The notes: generated from the sequence alone by a model not told the origin. A stretch of DNA of 59,403 nucleotides from Calothrix sp. CSU_2_0 (GCA_012034595.1 JAAUPE010000025.1:1-59403), one strand, 5' to 3'; shown: positions 44,192-53,907, counted from the first letter of the stretch. Numbers and translations: made by a program.

Positions 44192-47029
44192 ATGAGGAAC
44201 AATGTCGCGATTCGACGTATAAATTCATTTGAAAAACGTTTTGGGAAACCACATCTATACTTGGCTTACCATGCAGCTTTTCCGCTAGCACTAACACCCG
44301 AACTTCTATACCGTCTGTGGGCATATTTTCAGCAAGATATTGACGGTCAAGTTATGAATATTCCTTGGGAAGCTGTCGGTGATATCTTGCTTTCTAATTT
44401 ATGCGAAGAAGTTGGACGCGAGCTTTACGAAATGAATGTAGAAGTACGCAGCGAACTACTACGAAGATTAAAACGAGACCCAAAATTCGGTAAAACAAGA
44501 ATTATTAAACTCTCGGATTTTCTGCTTGAATATGTTAAGCAACAACTTAACAGCGATGATATCGATATTCGAGACTTTGCCAAAGTTCAACAATGGACAG
44601 CCTTGGCATATACCCAACCAAGCGAAGTTGCCCGTCAAATAGCCCAAAATTTTGAGCGACTCCAAATAGCTGCTTCCACCCAAACAGCAACTGATGAAGC
44701 CGAATTTATTCGCATGGCTTCGTTGCTAGAAACATTTGCCGAACCTTTAGCCGATGCAAAACTAGAGCCATTATTAGTTTATGCTCGCGGAATGGCAAGC
44801 TTTGCTCGTGGTGATTTAGATGATGCTGCGAAACAGTTGAGTAAAGTTGCAGAAAATGGAAAAGTTCAGATAGCTGGTGTTGATTTGGCAATTCCTGAAT
44901 CTGTTAAAGAAAACTTGGATAGTTCCAGCATTCCGAAAGGTCAAAATTTTAGCGGTCAAAAGTTACGAGGAAAATCATTTAAAGGTCAAGATTTAACAGG
45001 TGCAGATTTTAGTTATACAGATATTCGTAGTACAGATTTTTCCGATGCTAAACTTGTTGGTGCGGATTTCAGCCATGCTGTGATGGGATTACAACGTCGC
45101 TGGGCAATCGTATTAATGCTGTGTTCGTTTCTACTATCCGCATTAGCAAGTGTTAGCTCTTCTCTAATCGGTTATTTTTTAGGAGGTTCTACTTCTAATT
45201 ATCAAATATCGGAATTACCAAGTAATAGCTTTGGGATGAATTATTTTATTTTAGCAACATTTTTATTAAATTTGATAGTATTTATTACTGCATATTTAGT
45301 AAATATTCGTCAGGGAAGAAGAGCAATATTAAAAGCTATAATTTCATTGCTTATTTTAGCTCCTGCATCCGTAGCTCTAGCACCTTTAATTATTGCTGTT
45401 ATAGAAGGAAAGACTTCATTATTTTCCAGTAGTGGTAGCACCAACGTAATAGCTTTTGTTAGTGCTTGTATTAGCTGCATTATACTTGCTAGTATATGTT
45501 TTTTGACTCTTCGTAAAGGTATTGGAGTATTTTGGGGTACTGCTGCACTAGCTGCCACTGGGACTTTCGACTACGGATTGAGTGCATTAATGGGCTTATC
45601 TAGTTCATCAAATACTCAGGTGGCAGCAGAAATATATACTTTTTGGATAGCTTTGCTTGCCGTAGTTTTAGTTGTAGTACTAACATTAACTATCTTTGCG
45701 ACTCGAAATATCAAGCGACGTTTAACACTGTTAATTGGCACTGGTTTAGCCATTACTTTGGCTGGATTTTTATATATAGGTCAAACTTTGGGTGGGTCTA
45801 GCACAGTCTTAAATATATCTTTCAGCGCGATCGCATTAATCACCACATTAGCATCAGCTTGGTTTGCGGCTAGAACCAAAACCTTAAAGCAAGCCTTGAT
45901 TGTTACCGTTGGTTTTACTGTATTTGTTTTATTAACTACATGTGGATTTCTCTTTTTGCGAGGTATTCCATCTAGTGATGTGTTTGCTTTCCTATTTATA
46001 ACTGCTGTTTTTGCCATAGTGGGAAGTGCAGTTTCAAGTCTATCTGGGGTAGCTGCTTTACGTAGCTCCATAATAGCTACTGTTGCTATATATATTACCT
46101 GGGCTTTACTTCTAGCTTCAATCGCTTCAAGAGAAAAGTTTTTGCCCACAGTTTGGGCTGATAGTTTGACAGGTGCATTCAGTGTAATTTTGCTCGTGCC
46201 TTTGACTTGGGCAATGATTATAATTATGGCAATTGCGATCGCATTTGCTTGGGTTGAGGCTCAAAATTTTGGAATTGCGATCGTTTGGTCTATAGTCATT
46301 GCTAGTTGTTTTGCAGTGATTTTGGCTTTGAGCTTCTACATTTATAATAGCTCTAATTTCATTTCATTAATTACAGGTCTTGTAGCTGTATTTATTTCAG
46401 TAATTGGGCAAGCTATTTGCATAGCTTGGTTAGCTCTAACTCAAAGAGAAACAAAGTTTGCTTTTATAAGAAATTTTGCAATTTCTTTTGCTGCGATGGG
46501 TGGTACAAGCTTTCGCGGTGCTGATTTAACCAAAGCTAATTTTACTCAAGCAATTCTTAAAAGTGCTGATTTTAGACAAGCAAACCTTACACACACATTT
46601 TGGCACAAAGCTAAAAAACTCAATTATGCATGTGTTGAAAATAGTTATCTTCAATACCCTCAAGTGCAGCAATTAGTGGTTACAAGAGAAGGACAAAACC
46701 AAAATTTTGACTCCTTGAATTTACAAGGCATCAACTTGCGCGAAGCAAATCTCACAGATGCAAGTTTTATTGGTACAGACTTAAGCCAAGCAAACTTACG
46801 GGGAACTGATTTATCGCGAGCAAAACTAATAGATATTAATTTAAAAGCGGCAGATTTGACAGGTGCTTGTCTGACAAGTGCTTATATCCAAAACTTGAAA
46901 ATAGCAGATATAAGTAAGTTAGATGTTATCAGTTGCCAGCATTTTTATAGACGTTTAGCAACGAAAGATAATCCTAATCCTTATCGGCAACACAGTATTT
47001 TTTACCATTTTTCGCCTGCAACCAAGTAG
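44192..47029 (+). CDS. Ternary-system third component: helical/TPR-like head, pentapeptide repeats, multi-TM
   Basis: The head (residues 1-245) is the conserved protein that follows vWA in these loci: RRINSFEKRFGKPHLYLAYH, AAFPLALTPELLYRLWAYFQ, NIPWEAVGDILLSNLCEEVG, SDDIDIRDFAKVQQWTALAY. It is followed by MASLLETFAEPLADAK and a TPR-like helix pair. Pentapeptide repeats (LRGKSFKGQDLTGADFSYTD) come next, then about 12 hydrophobic helices (residues about 305-760), then a second pentapeptide block (FRGADLTKANFTQAILKSAD; LREANLTDASFIGTDLSQAN). The output is probably at the membrane. The 3' end overlaps the convergent beta-lactamase gene by 56 nt. Confidence 0.87.
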   Translation: MRNNVAIRRINSFEKRFGKPHLYLAYHAAFPLALTPELLYRLWAYFQQDIDGQVMNIPWEAVGDILLSNLCEEVGRELYEMNVEVRSELLRRLKRDPKFGKTRIIKLSDFLLEYVKQQLNSDDIDIRDFAKVQQWTALAYTQPSEVARQIAQNFERLQIAASTQTATDEAEFIRMASLLETFAEPLADAKLEPLLVYARGMASFARGDLDDAAKQLSKVAENGKVQIAGVDLAIPESVKENLDSSSIPKGQNFSGQKLRGKSFKGQDLTGADFSYTDIRSTDFSDAKLVGADFSHAVMGLQRRWAIVLMLCSFLLSALASVSSSLIGYFLGGSTSNYQISELPSNSFGMNYFILATFLLNLIVFITAYLVNIRQGRRAILKAIISLLILAPASVALAPLIIAVIEGKTSLFSSSGSTNVIAFVSACISCIILASICFLTLRKGIGVFWGTAALAATGTFDYGLSALMGLSSSSNTQVAAEIYTFWIALLAVVLVVVLTLTIFATRNIKRRLTLLIGTGLAITLAGFLYIGQTLGGSSTVLNISFSAIALITTLASAWFAARTKTLKQALIVTVGFTVFVLLTTCGFLFLRGIPSSDVFAFLFITAVFAIVGSAVSSLSGVAALRSSIIATVAIYITWALLLASIASREKFLPTVWADSLTGAFSVILLVPLTWAMIIIMAIAIAFAWVEAQNFGIAIVWSIVIASCFAVILALSFYIYNSSNFISLITGLVAVFISVIGQAICIAWLALTQRETKFAFIRNFAISFAAMGGTSFRGADLTKANFTQAILKSADFRQANLTHTFWHKAKKLNYACVENSYLQYPQVQQLVVTREGQNQNFDSLNLQGINLREANLTDASFIGTDLSQANLRGTDLSRAKLIDINLKAADLTGACLTSAYIQNLKIADISKLDVISCQHFYRRLATKDNPNPYRQHSIFYHFSPATK

Positions 47030-48185
47030 TCAAATTTATAACACCAGGTTCGGAACCACCTTTGAATGCCACCTTTTGCCAATATGAAGGATTTGCAACA
47101 CCAGGATTAATACTCATGACTTGCAAGTCGGCAACTTCTTCCATTAATCCGCAAAGTTCGGAAGCTGTAAAAAACCATTCCACATCAAGGGCAACTGGAT
47201 TAACTCCCTCAAAATCACTTACATTGGGAAGCGGTTTTTTCGTTAACTCTTTCAATATTGCCCGACGTTGAGCTTCATTACTTGTTTGGTAACGCTTGAG
47301 TAAATCTCGATTTTCTTTTCCTTTCAAAACAAACAATTCACGGGTAGTTAAAAAGGGACGGTTACGCGGAGATATCGACTCAATTTTCTGTCGTCCAATT
47401 AAGTTAATTAAAGTATCTGTTGCTGTATTGTCGCTGATGGAAATCATCAAAGCAGCCAACGTTTGTACTGTTAAGTATGAGCCATCAGCCCATGTCTGTA
47501 ACATTCCCGATGGTAAACTTTTATTCTGCGATCGCAACTGCACCACATCCTTCCAACTTCGCTTCTTCGATGCAATTTCCGATTTCAATGCTTTGAGTAC
47601 AGCTAATTTGAAGGCTGAACCAACTGCCAAGGGTACTTGGGGATTTAATTCAGCTTTTGTTGCTTTGCCTTCCCTGACTAAAACACTAACCTTACCGGGT
47701 AAAGCCTTAAATTGAGTAATTGCTTCTTCTAAGCTAGCGACTTTGGCTTGGAGTGACTGGAACAACAACCCAGAAATCTGTCCTTTGGGATTGAGAACTA
47801 TTCTAGCTGGAACGGAGCCTTGAGTGAAAACAACCAAGTAATCTCGATCGCTTTTCTGTATAGTTTGATAGCTTCCCAGTTGAGTCTTTACGTCTGTAAT
47901 TATCTTCCGTACCTGTTCGATGGGAACTTGAGCTAAAAATTCCGGTGCAAACCATTCAGTCTGTATTTGTTCGCTGGTAAATAATCTTTCCAAAGCGGCT
48001 TTGGGAGTCATTGATGTCGCTGGGGTGGGAATTTCAGCTTTGATTTGTTGTTGATGCCTAACATCTGCTACTGCTAAGGAATGGGGAAACAGCAAGCTGG
48101 TTGTTAGCAAAGTCGCCAAGAAAAAACTGATATTATGTTGATACATGAGAAATTTTGAGTTGGCTGACATTAACAATTCTCTCAC
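46974..48185 (-). CDS. Class A beta-lactamase-like serine hydrolase, C-terminally truncated
   Basis: A signal peptide (hydrophobic FFLATLLTTSLLFPHSLAVA, start probably at M7 or M14) precedes a serine hydrolase with the SxxK motif SAFKLAVLK, SDNTATDTLINLIG (SDN-like) and the third box KGGSEPGVINL. It resembles the cyanobacterial beta-lactamase/penicillin-binding-like family with an N-terminal cystatin-like domain (FTQGSVPARIVLNPKGQISG). Homologues run on after KKYCVA for about 30 residues; here VADKD-stop ends it early, inside the 3' end of the convergent 44192-47029 gene. An antibiotic-resistance role is not implied. Confidence 0.83.
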   Translation of the reverse strand: MRELLMSANSKFLMYQHNISFFLATLLTTSLLFPHSLAVADVRHQQQIKAEIPTPATSMTPKAALERLFTSEQIQTEWFAPEFLAQVPIEQVRKIITDVKTQLGSYQTIQKSDRDYLVVFTQGSVPARIVLNPKGQISGLLFQSLQAKVASLEEAITQFKALPGKVSVLVREGKATKAELNPQVPLAVGSAFKLAVLKALKSEIASKKRSWKDVVQLRSQNKSLPSGMLQTWADGSYLTVQTLAALMISISDNTATDTLINLIGRQKIESISPRNRPFLTTRELFVLKGKENRDLLKRYQTSNEAQRRAILKELTKKPLPNVSDFEGVNPVALDVEWFFTASELCGLMEEVADLQVMSINPGVANPSYWQKVAFKGGSEPGVINLTTWLQAKNGKKYCVADKD

Positions 48186-48408
48186 TGGTTGTTATCTTCG
48201 GGACGATCGCATATTGCTTAAGGCAACCGTTTCTTGCTCGTTAATAAATGCTACAAGTAGAAACCAAGCACCTATCGAGGTAATCCATCTTCATTGCACC
48301 CAAATTCCCGCGATTTCCTTGCTTGCCAAAATATTCAACCCACCTCCTGGATAATTGGGAAATTACCTGTAGTTTGCGTCCAAATTATTTAGTTCATAAA
48401 TACTATAT
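48186..48408. other. Short intergenic region
   Basis: About 220 nt between two same-strand genes. I saw no convincing gene or terminator hairpin. Confidence 0.35.
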
Positions 48409-51408
48409 TTATTGCTGGTGGACACCAACAACACGATTTTGCCATGCCGCAAAAACGGAGTCCCGCTCATCTTTCGGTTCAACAAACTGGTACATCCTTT
48501 CCCGGTTTTCCCTACTCCCCATCCTGCCAACGTAGGATAACTTCAAACCTAGCTTACTCAGCAGTTTCTGGATAATAGCGATCGCACTCATCCCCTCCGA
48601 AATAGTAACTCCCAGATAGTCGCGAATAGTGTATCGATGTTGCACCGTCAAAGCCTTCAACTTTTGCAACTCCACATCGGAACCACGAAACATTATCCCT
48701 GGCGTAAGAAAATAACTAATATTGAGTTTTTCCAATATCAATACCGCAGGCAATAATTGTCCCTTGTTAAAATCTGGCTTCCAAATGGCACTTTCACCTT
48801 CTTCGATTTGTGATTTAGCCCTCTTAGAATCACGAGAGACAAGATTTTCCCGTCCCAAGGTCAAAAAGTAATGTAACCGCAATTGAGGATAGTAACCGTC
48901 ATCATCTTTCTCAACAAGCGCAGGTGTAACATCAATCCCATAACGCTCTTTTAATGACGCTTTCCGTTCTTGATGTCGTTCGGTTTTAGTTTTAGCTTTT
49001 TTATCTTGAAGTTTCTTAAATTCAGAATCAGAGATGGTTGGAGAGTTTGCGATCGCCTGACATTCTTCCACATATAATTCCTGCGAAGCTGCTTTTACGG
49101 AATCACAAACACCCTGACTTTCTTCTTCCCCAACATCATCTGCATCAATCACCCGATAACCGTCTTCAACCAAACCTTGCAGCACGAACTCTCGATAGCA
49201 CCGCATTTGAGCATTAATGACACAAGCTCGTTTAGCCCAAGTTTGTAGTGATTCGGGTTGAAAATTCTCATCGATACTGTAATCAGCATTATCAGCTTGG
49301 GACAACAACGCAATATTTGTTCTCGTGACAGCATGTTGACTTGCCAAAAGTGAACCCATCGATGTAGAACCATTTCCCACAAAGCCCATACCACAAGCTT
49401 TCACCCAGATGTGACGGTCAACAGTCTCTCGCAATCTCGCCAACATCTGCCGCACAGAATTTGCCGATTGAACTCCCTGAAATATCCCCCAAACTGCGGA
49501 AAAATGACCCTTGATGTCAATTGATACCCCAGTTTCTAAACTTGGTGAAGCAATAACCAAATCGTATTTTGTGAGCCAGCGCGTTGCGGGGGTTCCCCCC
49601 GTTGTAGCGACTGGCGAACCCGTAAGGGTGAGAATTTCATTGAGATGGGCAATGCAACCAAAAGCAGGATGTGATGGATCAGAAACAGACTCGCTATCGA
49701 TTCTCAAAATCCTCAAATCTGGGAATTTACGACGAAATCTCTGTTCTAAAGCCTGAGTTCCCCATTTAGATTTCGCTTTTTGAGCAGAGCAGCACAGTAA
49801 ATGATGTCCTCCTTCGAGAATTGCTCTATCCAATGCAGCAATTAAATCCTTGGGATTAGTACCTTCATAGCTGTAGCAGTTTCCAGGTTGAGGCTGGTAA
49901 TTATTCAGAATTGCAAACGGCTTAACTTTAATTTCCCCAGCCAAAGACAGCAAATAATCCACATCACAATCAGATACATCAGCGCTTGCCAGATAAATCT
50001 TTCCTTGAGGACTACTCAACACATTTTGAATCAGCAACTTGAGGTTTTTGAGGACAGAAACTCGACGTTTTGCTACTTCTGTTCCAGAGTTAAGAAGATG
50101 CCAGAAAACTTGGTCACACTCATCGATGATTACGGTATTGTTGTACCAATCATTAGGATTAAATCTGGCTTGACTTTGTTGGTGGAGAGAATCTATGCAA
50201 ACTCCATAACCAAGCAAGTCTCCTGTTCCGGAATCTTTGACTTCGGTTACATAGTTCACTCCAAAGCGGTTACACAATGCTTCTCCAAGTTGAATTCGGT
50301 GAGTAATAATTAACACTCTCCGATTTTGCTCGTGTGCCTTCGCAACTTCACCAGTTAACCACTCCGTTTTACCAGTTCCTTTTGCTGATTTCAGAACAAT
50401 AAGCTTTTCAGTGTCTGGGATTTGGATTTGTCCAAGATATTTTTGGTCGAGTGAAATTGTAGGTTGATAAGTCAGCAAAGTAAAAAGTTTGACTTGCCAC
50501 ATATCCAAGGTTTCAGATTTATCGTAAAGTTCATCAAATGAATCTTGACCTTGGGCAACAACAAAATCATCAACTCCTTTCTCTGGTCCCGGTAAATCAA
50601 TAACCTGAACCTTGCATTTCTCGATAGAAAGCAATTTCCCCATACGTTTAATCGCAGTTCTGACATGCTGCACTGTTTCGGTTTTTTTGTCACGATCGAA
50701 GCAAATGTCAATCCGTCTATCTTCAGTCGCAAAATGCTTTAAATCTGGGACAAGATTGGGTTTCCCGATGATATTGCCGAATTCGTCTTTGGGAGTACGG
50801 TAGCCAGAATTAACTCCAGGAATAGCAATTGCTGCATAGCCAATAGTCAACAAACAAGCCGCTTTCTTAACACCTTCGACAATTACCACTGGCACATTTC
50901 GCCGCCAAACCCAATGCCAAAAGCCCTGTGGATTTTCCAAATCTTCGCATGGGATATCGATTCCGGAGTATCTTGAAACAAGCCTCCAAGTTTTTAGTGG
51001 CACTTGCAAGAAAAATGCTCGCGTTGGCTCCTTATAGGGATGTTCATACTTAATATGCTTGTGTATTTTGTTCCTATCACGTCTAGGTCTGTCGGGTTTA
51101 AAACAACCCCACATCATGGGATTGTAGTCATCGAGCGGGTCAATTCCGTTACACCACCATCCTCCGTGTTCAATATGGCGATATTTTGTTAAATCACCAT
51201 CACGTAAGCGTCCATCGTTACGGCGTGATATTTTGGGGCTGTAAATCAAATACTCGTAAGGTGTTCTGCCTTCGAGAGATTTGACATTAAGATTTATGAT
51301 TTCTTCGTCAACCCCACTCGATAACCACTCTTGCCAATGTTGATGCTGGAAATTGGTGTGTAAAATATCGATACCACCGAAGATGGTCGCCAAGGGCATC
51401 GCGTTCAT
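48409..51408 (-). CDS. Plasmid replication protein, CyRepA1 family
   Basis: About 999 residues. I choose ATG 51408 because GGAG lies at good spacing; the frame also opens from a TTG at 51420. The N-terminal part has a DUF3854/TOPRIM-like segment (VPVVIVEGVKKAACLLTIGY, AAIAIPGVNSGYR, IDICFDRDKK). The central part is a helicase-like ATPase: Walker A LKSAKGTGKTEWL (about 345), IITHRIQLGEALCNRF, Walker B VIIDECDQVFWHL, VIASPSLETGVSIDIKGHFS, GVQSANSVRQMLARLR. This is the layout of the main replication initiator on many cyanobacterial plasmids. A dispersed palindrome (49575-49615) adds the peptide SPVATTGGTPATRWLTK. It is the best evidence that the window is plasmid DNA. Confidence 0.92.
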   Translation of the reverse strand: MNAMPLATIFGGIDILHTNFQHQHWQEWLSSGVDEEIINLNVKSLEGRTPYEYLIYSPKISRRNDGRLRDGDLTKYRHIEHGGWWCNGIDPLDDYNPMMWGCFKPDRPRRDRNKIHKHIKYEHPYKEPTRAFFLQVPLKTWRLVSRYSGIDIPCEDLENPQGFWHWVWRRNVPVVIVEGVKKAACLLTIGYAAIAIPGVNSGYRTPKDEFGNIIGKPNLVPDLKHFATEDRRIDICFDRDKKTETVQHVRTAIKRMGKLLSIEKCKVQVIDLPGPEKGVDDFVVAQGQDSFDELYDKSETLDMWQVKLFTLLTYQPTISLDQKYLGQIQIPDTEKLIVLKSAKGTGKTEWLTGEVAKAHEQNRRVLIITHRIQLGEALCNRFGVNYVTEVKDSGTGDLLGYGVCIDSLHQQSQARFNPNDWYNNTVIIDECDQVFWHLLNSGTEVAKRRVSVLKNLKLLIQNVLSSPQGKIYLASADVSDCDVDYLLSLAGEIKVKPFAILNNYQPQPGNCYSYEGTNPKDLIAALDRAILEGGHHLLCCSAQKAKSKWGTQALEQRFRRKFPDLRILRIDSESVSDPSHPAFGCIAHLNEILTLTGSPVATTGGTPATRWLTKYDLVIASPSLETGVSIDIKGHFSAVWGIFQGVQSANSVRQMLARLRETVDRHIWVKACGMGFVGNGSTSMGSLLASQHAVTRTNIALLSQADNADYSIDENFQPESLQTWAKRACVINAQMRCYREFVLQGLVEDGYRVIDADDVGEEESQGVCDSVKAASQELYVEECQAIANSPTISDSEFKKLQDKKAKTKTERHQERKASLKERYGIDVTPALVEKDDDGYYPQLRLHYFLTLGRENLVSRDSKRAKSQIEEGESAIWKPDFNKGQLLPAVLILEKLNISYFLTPGIMFRGSDVELQKLKALTVQHRYTIRDYLGVTISEGMSAIAIIQKLLSKLGLKLSYVGRMGSRENRERMYQFVEPKDERDSVFAAWQNRVVGVHQQ
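49575..49615. repeat. Dispersed palindrome translated inside the replication gene
   Basis: GCCAGCGCGTTGCGGGGGT and CCCCCGTTGTAGCGACTGGC form a long hairpin read in frame. It is the same family as 34191-34231 (three or four differences over 41 nt). Confidence 0.85.
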
Positions 51409-51485
51409 AGGAGACTCCAAGTTTTAGCCGCATGAAAATTCGCCAGCAAACTTACAAATGCTGCACTTCACAAGCTGTATCAAAG

Positions 51486-51665
51486 TTAGGACTTACGCAC
51501 TGTACAAACGAATTATCTTGTGTATTAACGTAAATACGTTGTTTCAGGCTTTTACAAACCCACTTTGTTAATTGCGATCGCTTGGTGGGAAACCGAAAAA
51601 TCAAGGTCAAAGGGCTGAAAACCATACCCCCTATTTTGATTTTTCTGTCAATGCGTAAGTCCTAA
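51486..51665. mobile_element. MITE-like element 1 (IS630-type ends)
   Basis: Perfect 14-bp inverted ends TTAGGACTTACGCA (51486-51499) and TGCGTAAGTCCTAA (51652-51665) enclose about 180 nt with no coding capacity. An inner near-palindrome, AACGTAAATACGTT, lies at 51527-51540. The AGGACTTACGCA terminus is common in cyanobacterial non-autonomous elements, and the TA at the edge fits a mariner/IS630-type target. Confidence 0.8.
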
Positions 51666-51668
51666 AAG

Positions 51669-51802
51669 TAGCCCTTTCAAGGTGGTCAAATTTGGAACGA
51701 AAATTGGTTATTTCAAACTTCAAAAAGCCCAAAATTTGAGTGAATAACTCAGGATGATATTACTGAAACAACGCATCTCTGTTAGTCACCTTGAAAGGGC
51801 TA
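51669..51802. mobile_element. MITE-like element 2 with 16-bp TIR and direct repeats
   Basis: TAGCCCTTTCAAGGTG (51669-51684) and CACCTTGAAAGGGCTA (51787-51802) are perfect 16-bp inverted repeats around about 100 nt. The element is flanked by the 11-bp direct repeat AGTCCTAAAAG (51658-51668 and 51802-51812), which looks like a target duplication. The left copy covers the right end of element 1, so element 2 inserted next to or into it later. Confidence 0.85.
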
Positions 51803-52436
51803 GTCCTAAAAGTTATTTTTTAAAAAATTTACTAGTTATTTCTATTTGCTCTCTGCCCAAAATCGCTGCAATACGTGTTGCTTGCTGATTTCGAGTTGCT
51901 TTTTATCTGACTATCTTACCTATCTGTCGCGCCAGCATCTATTTTGCTTCGTATCTCGAACCATTCTTTAACTATTGAATGGCTTAATGCAAGCGAGTGT
52001 GAGCATTGCTTGCACCATTAATAGCTGTTTGTGCGGGTCTGCCATTACCTAAAAACCCTGTTTATAATTTGCAATGGAAATTATCAGTAAATCACAAATT
52101 TTTTCATAAGCCTTGTCGGAAGCTGATTTGGGATTTTCAAGTCAATATGAATGAAATATCTGTACAACAAGCTTTTAAAGTAAAAATAGAACTTATATTC
52201 GCTTTATGTAAGACTAATAACTTTGCTTGAAACCCTCATTATTCCGTTAACTTATAAAAGTTTTCGATTTACTGATTACATTATTTGGCTGCAATCAAAA
52301 CTGCCTTAACTGCTATAGATATGAATTGGAATTGAGAACTGACTGTCCTGGTTCTTCTCCCTTACTTTTAGTATTTTGTTGTCGATCATTGTAACGCGAT
52401 GAAATGCATTGCGTTACTAAAACAGTAATAAAATTT

Positions 52437-52474
52437 AACCCGCCTTGTCAGTTGACGGAGGCGGGTTTTCTTTC
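52437..52474 (+). terminator. Intrinsic terminator-like hairpin
   Basis: AACCCGCC and GGCGGGTT pair (8 bp) around a 14-nt loop, followed by TTCTTTC. The orientation is plus, although no plus-strand gene clearly ends here, so it may belong to an RNA or to a lost gene in the origin region. Confidence 0.65.
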
Positions 52475-52499
52475 ATGATTTGTAAGATGCGATCGCGTT

Positions 52500-52535
52500 G
52501 CAGCCTGAGAGATTGATTTTCCTCTCTCAGGCTAC
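52500..52535 (-). terminator. Stem-loop at the 3' end of the RHH gene
   Basis: AGCCTGAGAG and CTCTCAGGCT form a 10-bp stem overlapping the end of the minus-strand ribbon-helix-helix gene. No strong U-tract follows. Confidence 0.6.
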
Positions 52536-52784
52536 TGATTTTTTTGCCATTTCTTGCTGCTGCTTCTCTAATAACTCTAGTCTCTGCCCTTGAAGCGAAA
52601 GCATTTCATACACTTTCTCAAGATTTGGTTTTTCTGATTTCTGGTTTCCTTGTCGCTTCACAAAATCCGCAACTATTTCGTTAAGCAACTGAGATGGTCT
52701 TACCCCTCTATTGTTGGCTATCTTTTCTATTTCTTCTTTTATTTCGCTACTAGTACGAAAGTTTATTTGTGTTTCAAGCTTCAT
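52527..52784 (-). CDS. Ribbon-helix-helix (CopG/Arc-like) DNA-binding protein
   Basis: About 85 residues from ATG 52784 (MKLETQINFRTSSEIKEEIE), which I prefer to the start 17 codons upstream. The beta strand LETQINFRTS, helix EIKEEIEKIANNRG and helix RPSQLLNEIVADFVKRQG give the RHH fold. A basic, Gln/Glu-rich coil follows (EMLSLQGQRLELLEKQQQEM). It is probably a plasmid copy-control or partition regulator, placed between the replication region and the divergent 52982 gene. Confidence 0.82.
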   Translation of the reverse strand: MKLETQINFRTSSEIKEEIEKIANNRGVRPSQLLNEIVADFVKRQGNQKSEKPNLEKVYEMLSLQGQRLELLEKQQQEMAKKSVA

Positions 52785-52981
52785 ATTCCTCGATGTTTTG
52801 CGTTGCAATGGTTCTACTGAATTATAATTCCTCATCCTATAAAAGAAAAATTATGCGTTGCAAATCTTGCTTTTGCGACGCAAATGAATTACACTGTATT
52901 TATGAAAACAAACCAAAAAGCGATCGCACTTGTTTGGTAGACGGAGCGATCGCCCTTTGAACCTTTGCAGGAGTCTATATT

Positions 52982-53680
52982 ATGACGCATCTAATCAATG
53001 CACAGCAAGCACAAGCTGAAATACAAAGCCAAATTGTAGAACAGACACAAATTTTAGCAAAAAAAGAAATCAGGGCTGTAGAAATATCATTTTACGACCA
53101 TGAAATATATGCTGGAAACGATCTAATAGCCAGCATCACTCACGATACCGATGATTTTGCAACCCAACCCTGGGTAGTAATGGTAAATGATGTCGAAATT
53201 CATCGAAGTAACACTTGGGCAAAGTCTTACAACTACATCAGATGGCACTACACACAAAAAACGCTACCCCAACAGCAACAACAGGTAGAAGAAACTACTG
53301 GCAATGAAATAATGGCGCAAATCGCCACAGAATGCGAAAAGTTTGAGTTCGATATCTTTGATGACGGTATTTACTACAATGACGCAAAACTTGGGGAAGT
53401 TGGTTGCACAGATGGGAATTGGTGGGTAGTTAGAGTCTCGTGTCCATCAAAGATAAAAATACCATGTGATTCTGTACTTGGTGCTGTTTGGTTCTTATGG
53501 ATACTTTTAGCCTCAGCAGATAAGGATGCGAAACGTACTTCTTTTGTAGATGCACAAAGCGAAATTTCCCATAGAGAAGCCTTACTCGATAAGTCATGTG
53601 ATGAATTGACAACTATTGAATGGGAAGAACTCAAAAAGTATAAGCCGCTCCCAGAAAATATGGTGTTGTTGACAGCATAA
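52982..53680 (+). CDS. Hypothetical plasmid protein with an internal duplication
   Basis: The protein has 232 residues. Two related segments of about 50 residues are visible: AVEISFYDHEIYAGNDLIAS, WVVMVNDVEIHRSNTWAKSY and EFDIFDDGIYYNDAKLGEVG, WWVVRVSCPSKIKIPCDSVL. They share an xxxFDdxIYxND..LG / WVV.V pattern, so it is a tandem domain protein. The family is unknown; similar small plasmid proteins exist in cyanobacteria. It starts at ATG 52982 after a GCAGGAG ribosome site. Confidence 0.7.
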   Translation: MTHLINAQQAQAEIQSQIVEQTQILAKKEIRAVEISFYDHEIYAGNDLIASITHDTDDFATQPWVVMVNDVEIHRSNTWAKSYNYIRWHYTQKTLPQQQQQVEETTGNEIMAQIATECEKFEFDIFDDGIYYNDAKLGEVGCTDGNWWVVRVSCPSKIKIPCDSVLGAVWFLWILLASADKDAKRTSFVDAQSEISHREALLDKSCDELTTIEWEELKKYKPLPENMVLLTA

Positions 53681-53711
53681 GACAAAAAAAGGTGGGTCTT
53701 ACCGAAAAGGC

Positions 53712-53741
53712 AGAGGGCAGGAGGAATGATTCCTGCCCTCT
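53712..53741 (+). terminator. Strong hairpin after the 52982 gene
   Basis: AGAGGGCAGGA and TCCTGCCCTCT form a perfect 11-bp stem with an 8-nt loop, about 30 nt past the stop at 53680. No U-tract follows, so it may be a dispersed hairpin acting as an mRNA end. Confidence 0.65.
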
Positions 53742-53907
53742 AGTAAGGGTATAAAGCAAAGCTCCCTCTAAATCCACGATTTGGTCGCTTCCAATTGGGA
53801 GGGGTCACAATCCCGTTCTAATTTGCTCATAAATGCCTTCTGCCTCCTGCCTTTTTGAACGCCCACCGTCTCTATTGAAACCAAGAATTTTTCTTCAGGA
53901 ATGAAGC

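Larger units (their letters stand above)
51421..52526. other. Putative origin / control region upstream of the replication gene
   Basis: About 1.1 kb without a supported gene, directly upstream of the CyRepA1 start. It contains two adjacent MITE-like elements (51486-51665 and 51669-51802), AT-rich runs, and a plus-strand frame at 52006-52230 that I do not trust. The position is where a plasmid origin and its control elements would be expected. No iteron array was recognised by eye. Confidence 0.5.

Noticed and set aside
46974-48185. Antibiotic resistance gene
   Set aside because: The beta-lactamase-like fold is common in cyanobacterial cell-wall or unknown-function proteins, and this copy is truncated.
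51421-52526. Iteron-type replication origin
   Set aside because: I found inverted-repeat elements but no array of short direct repeats. The origin position is inferred only from the replication gene.
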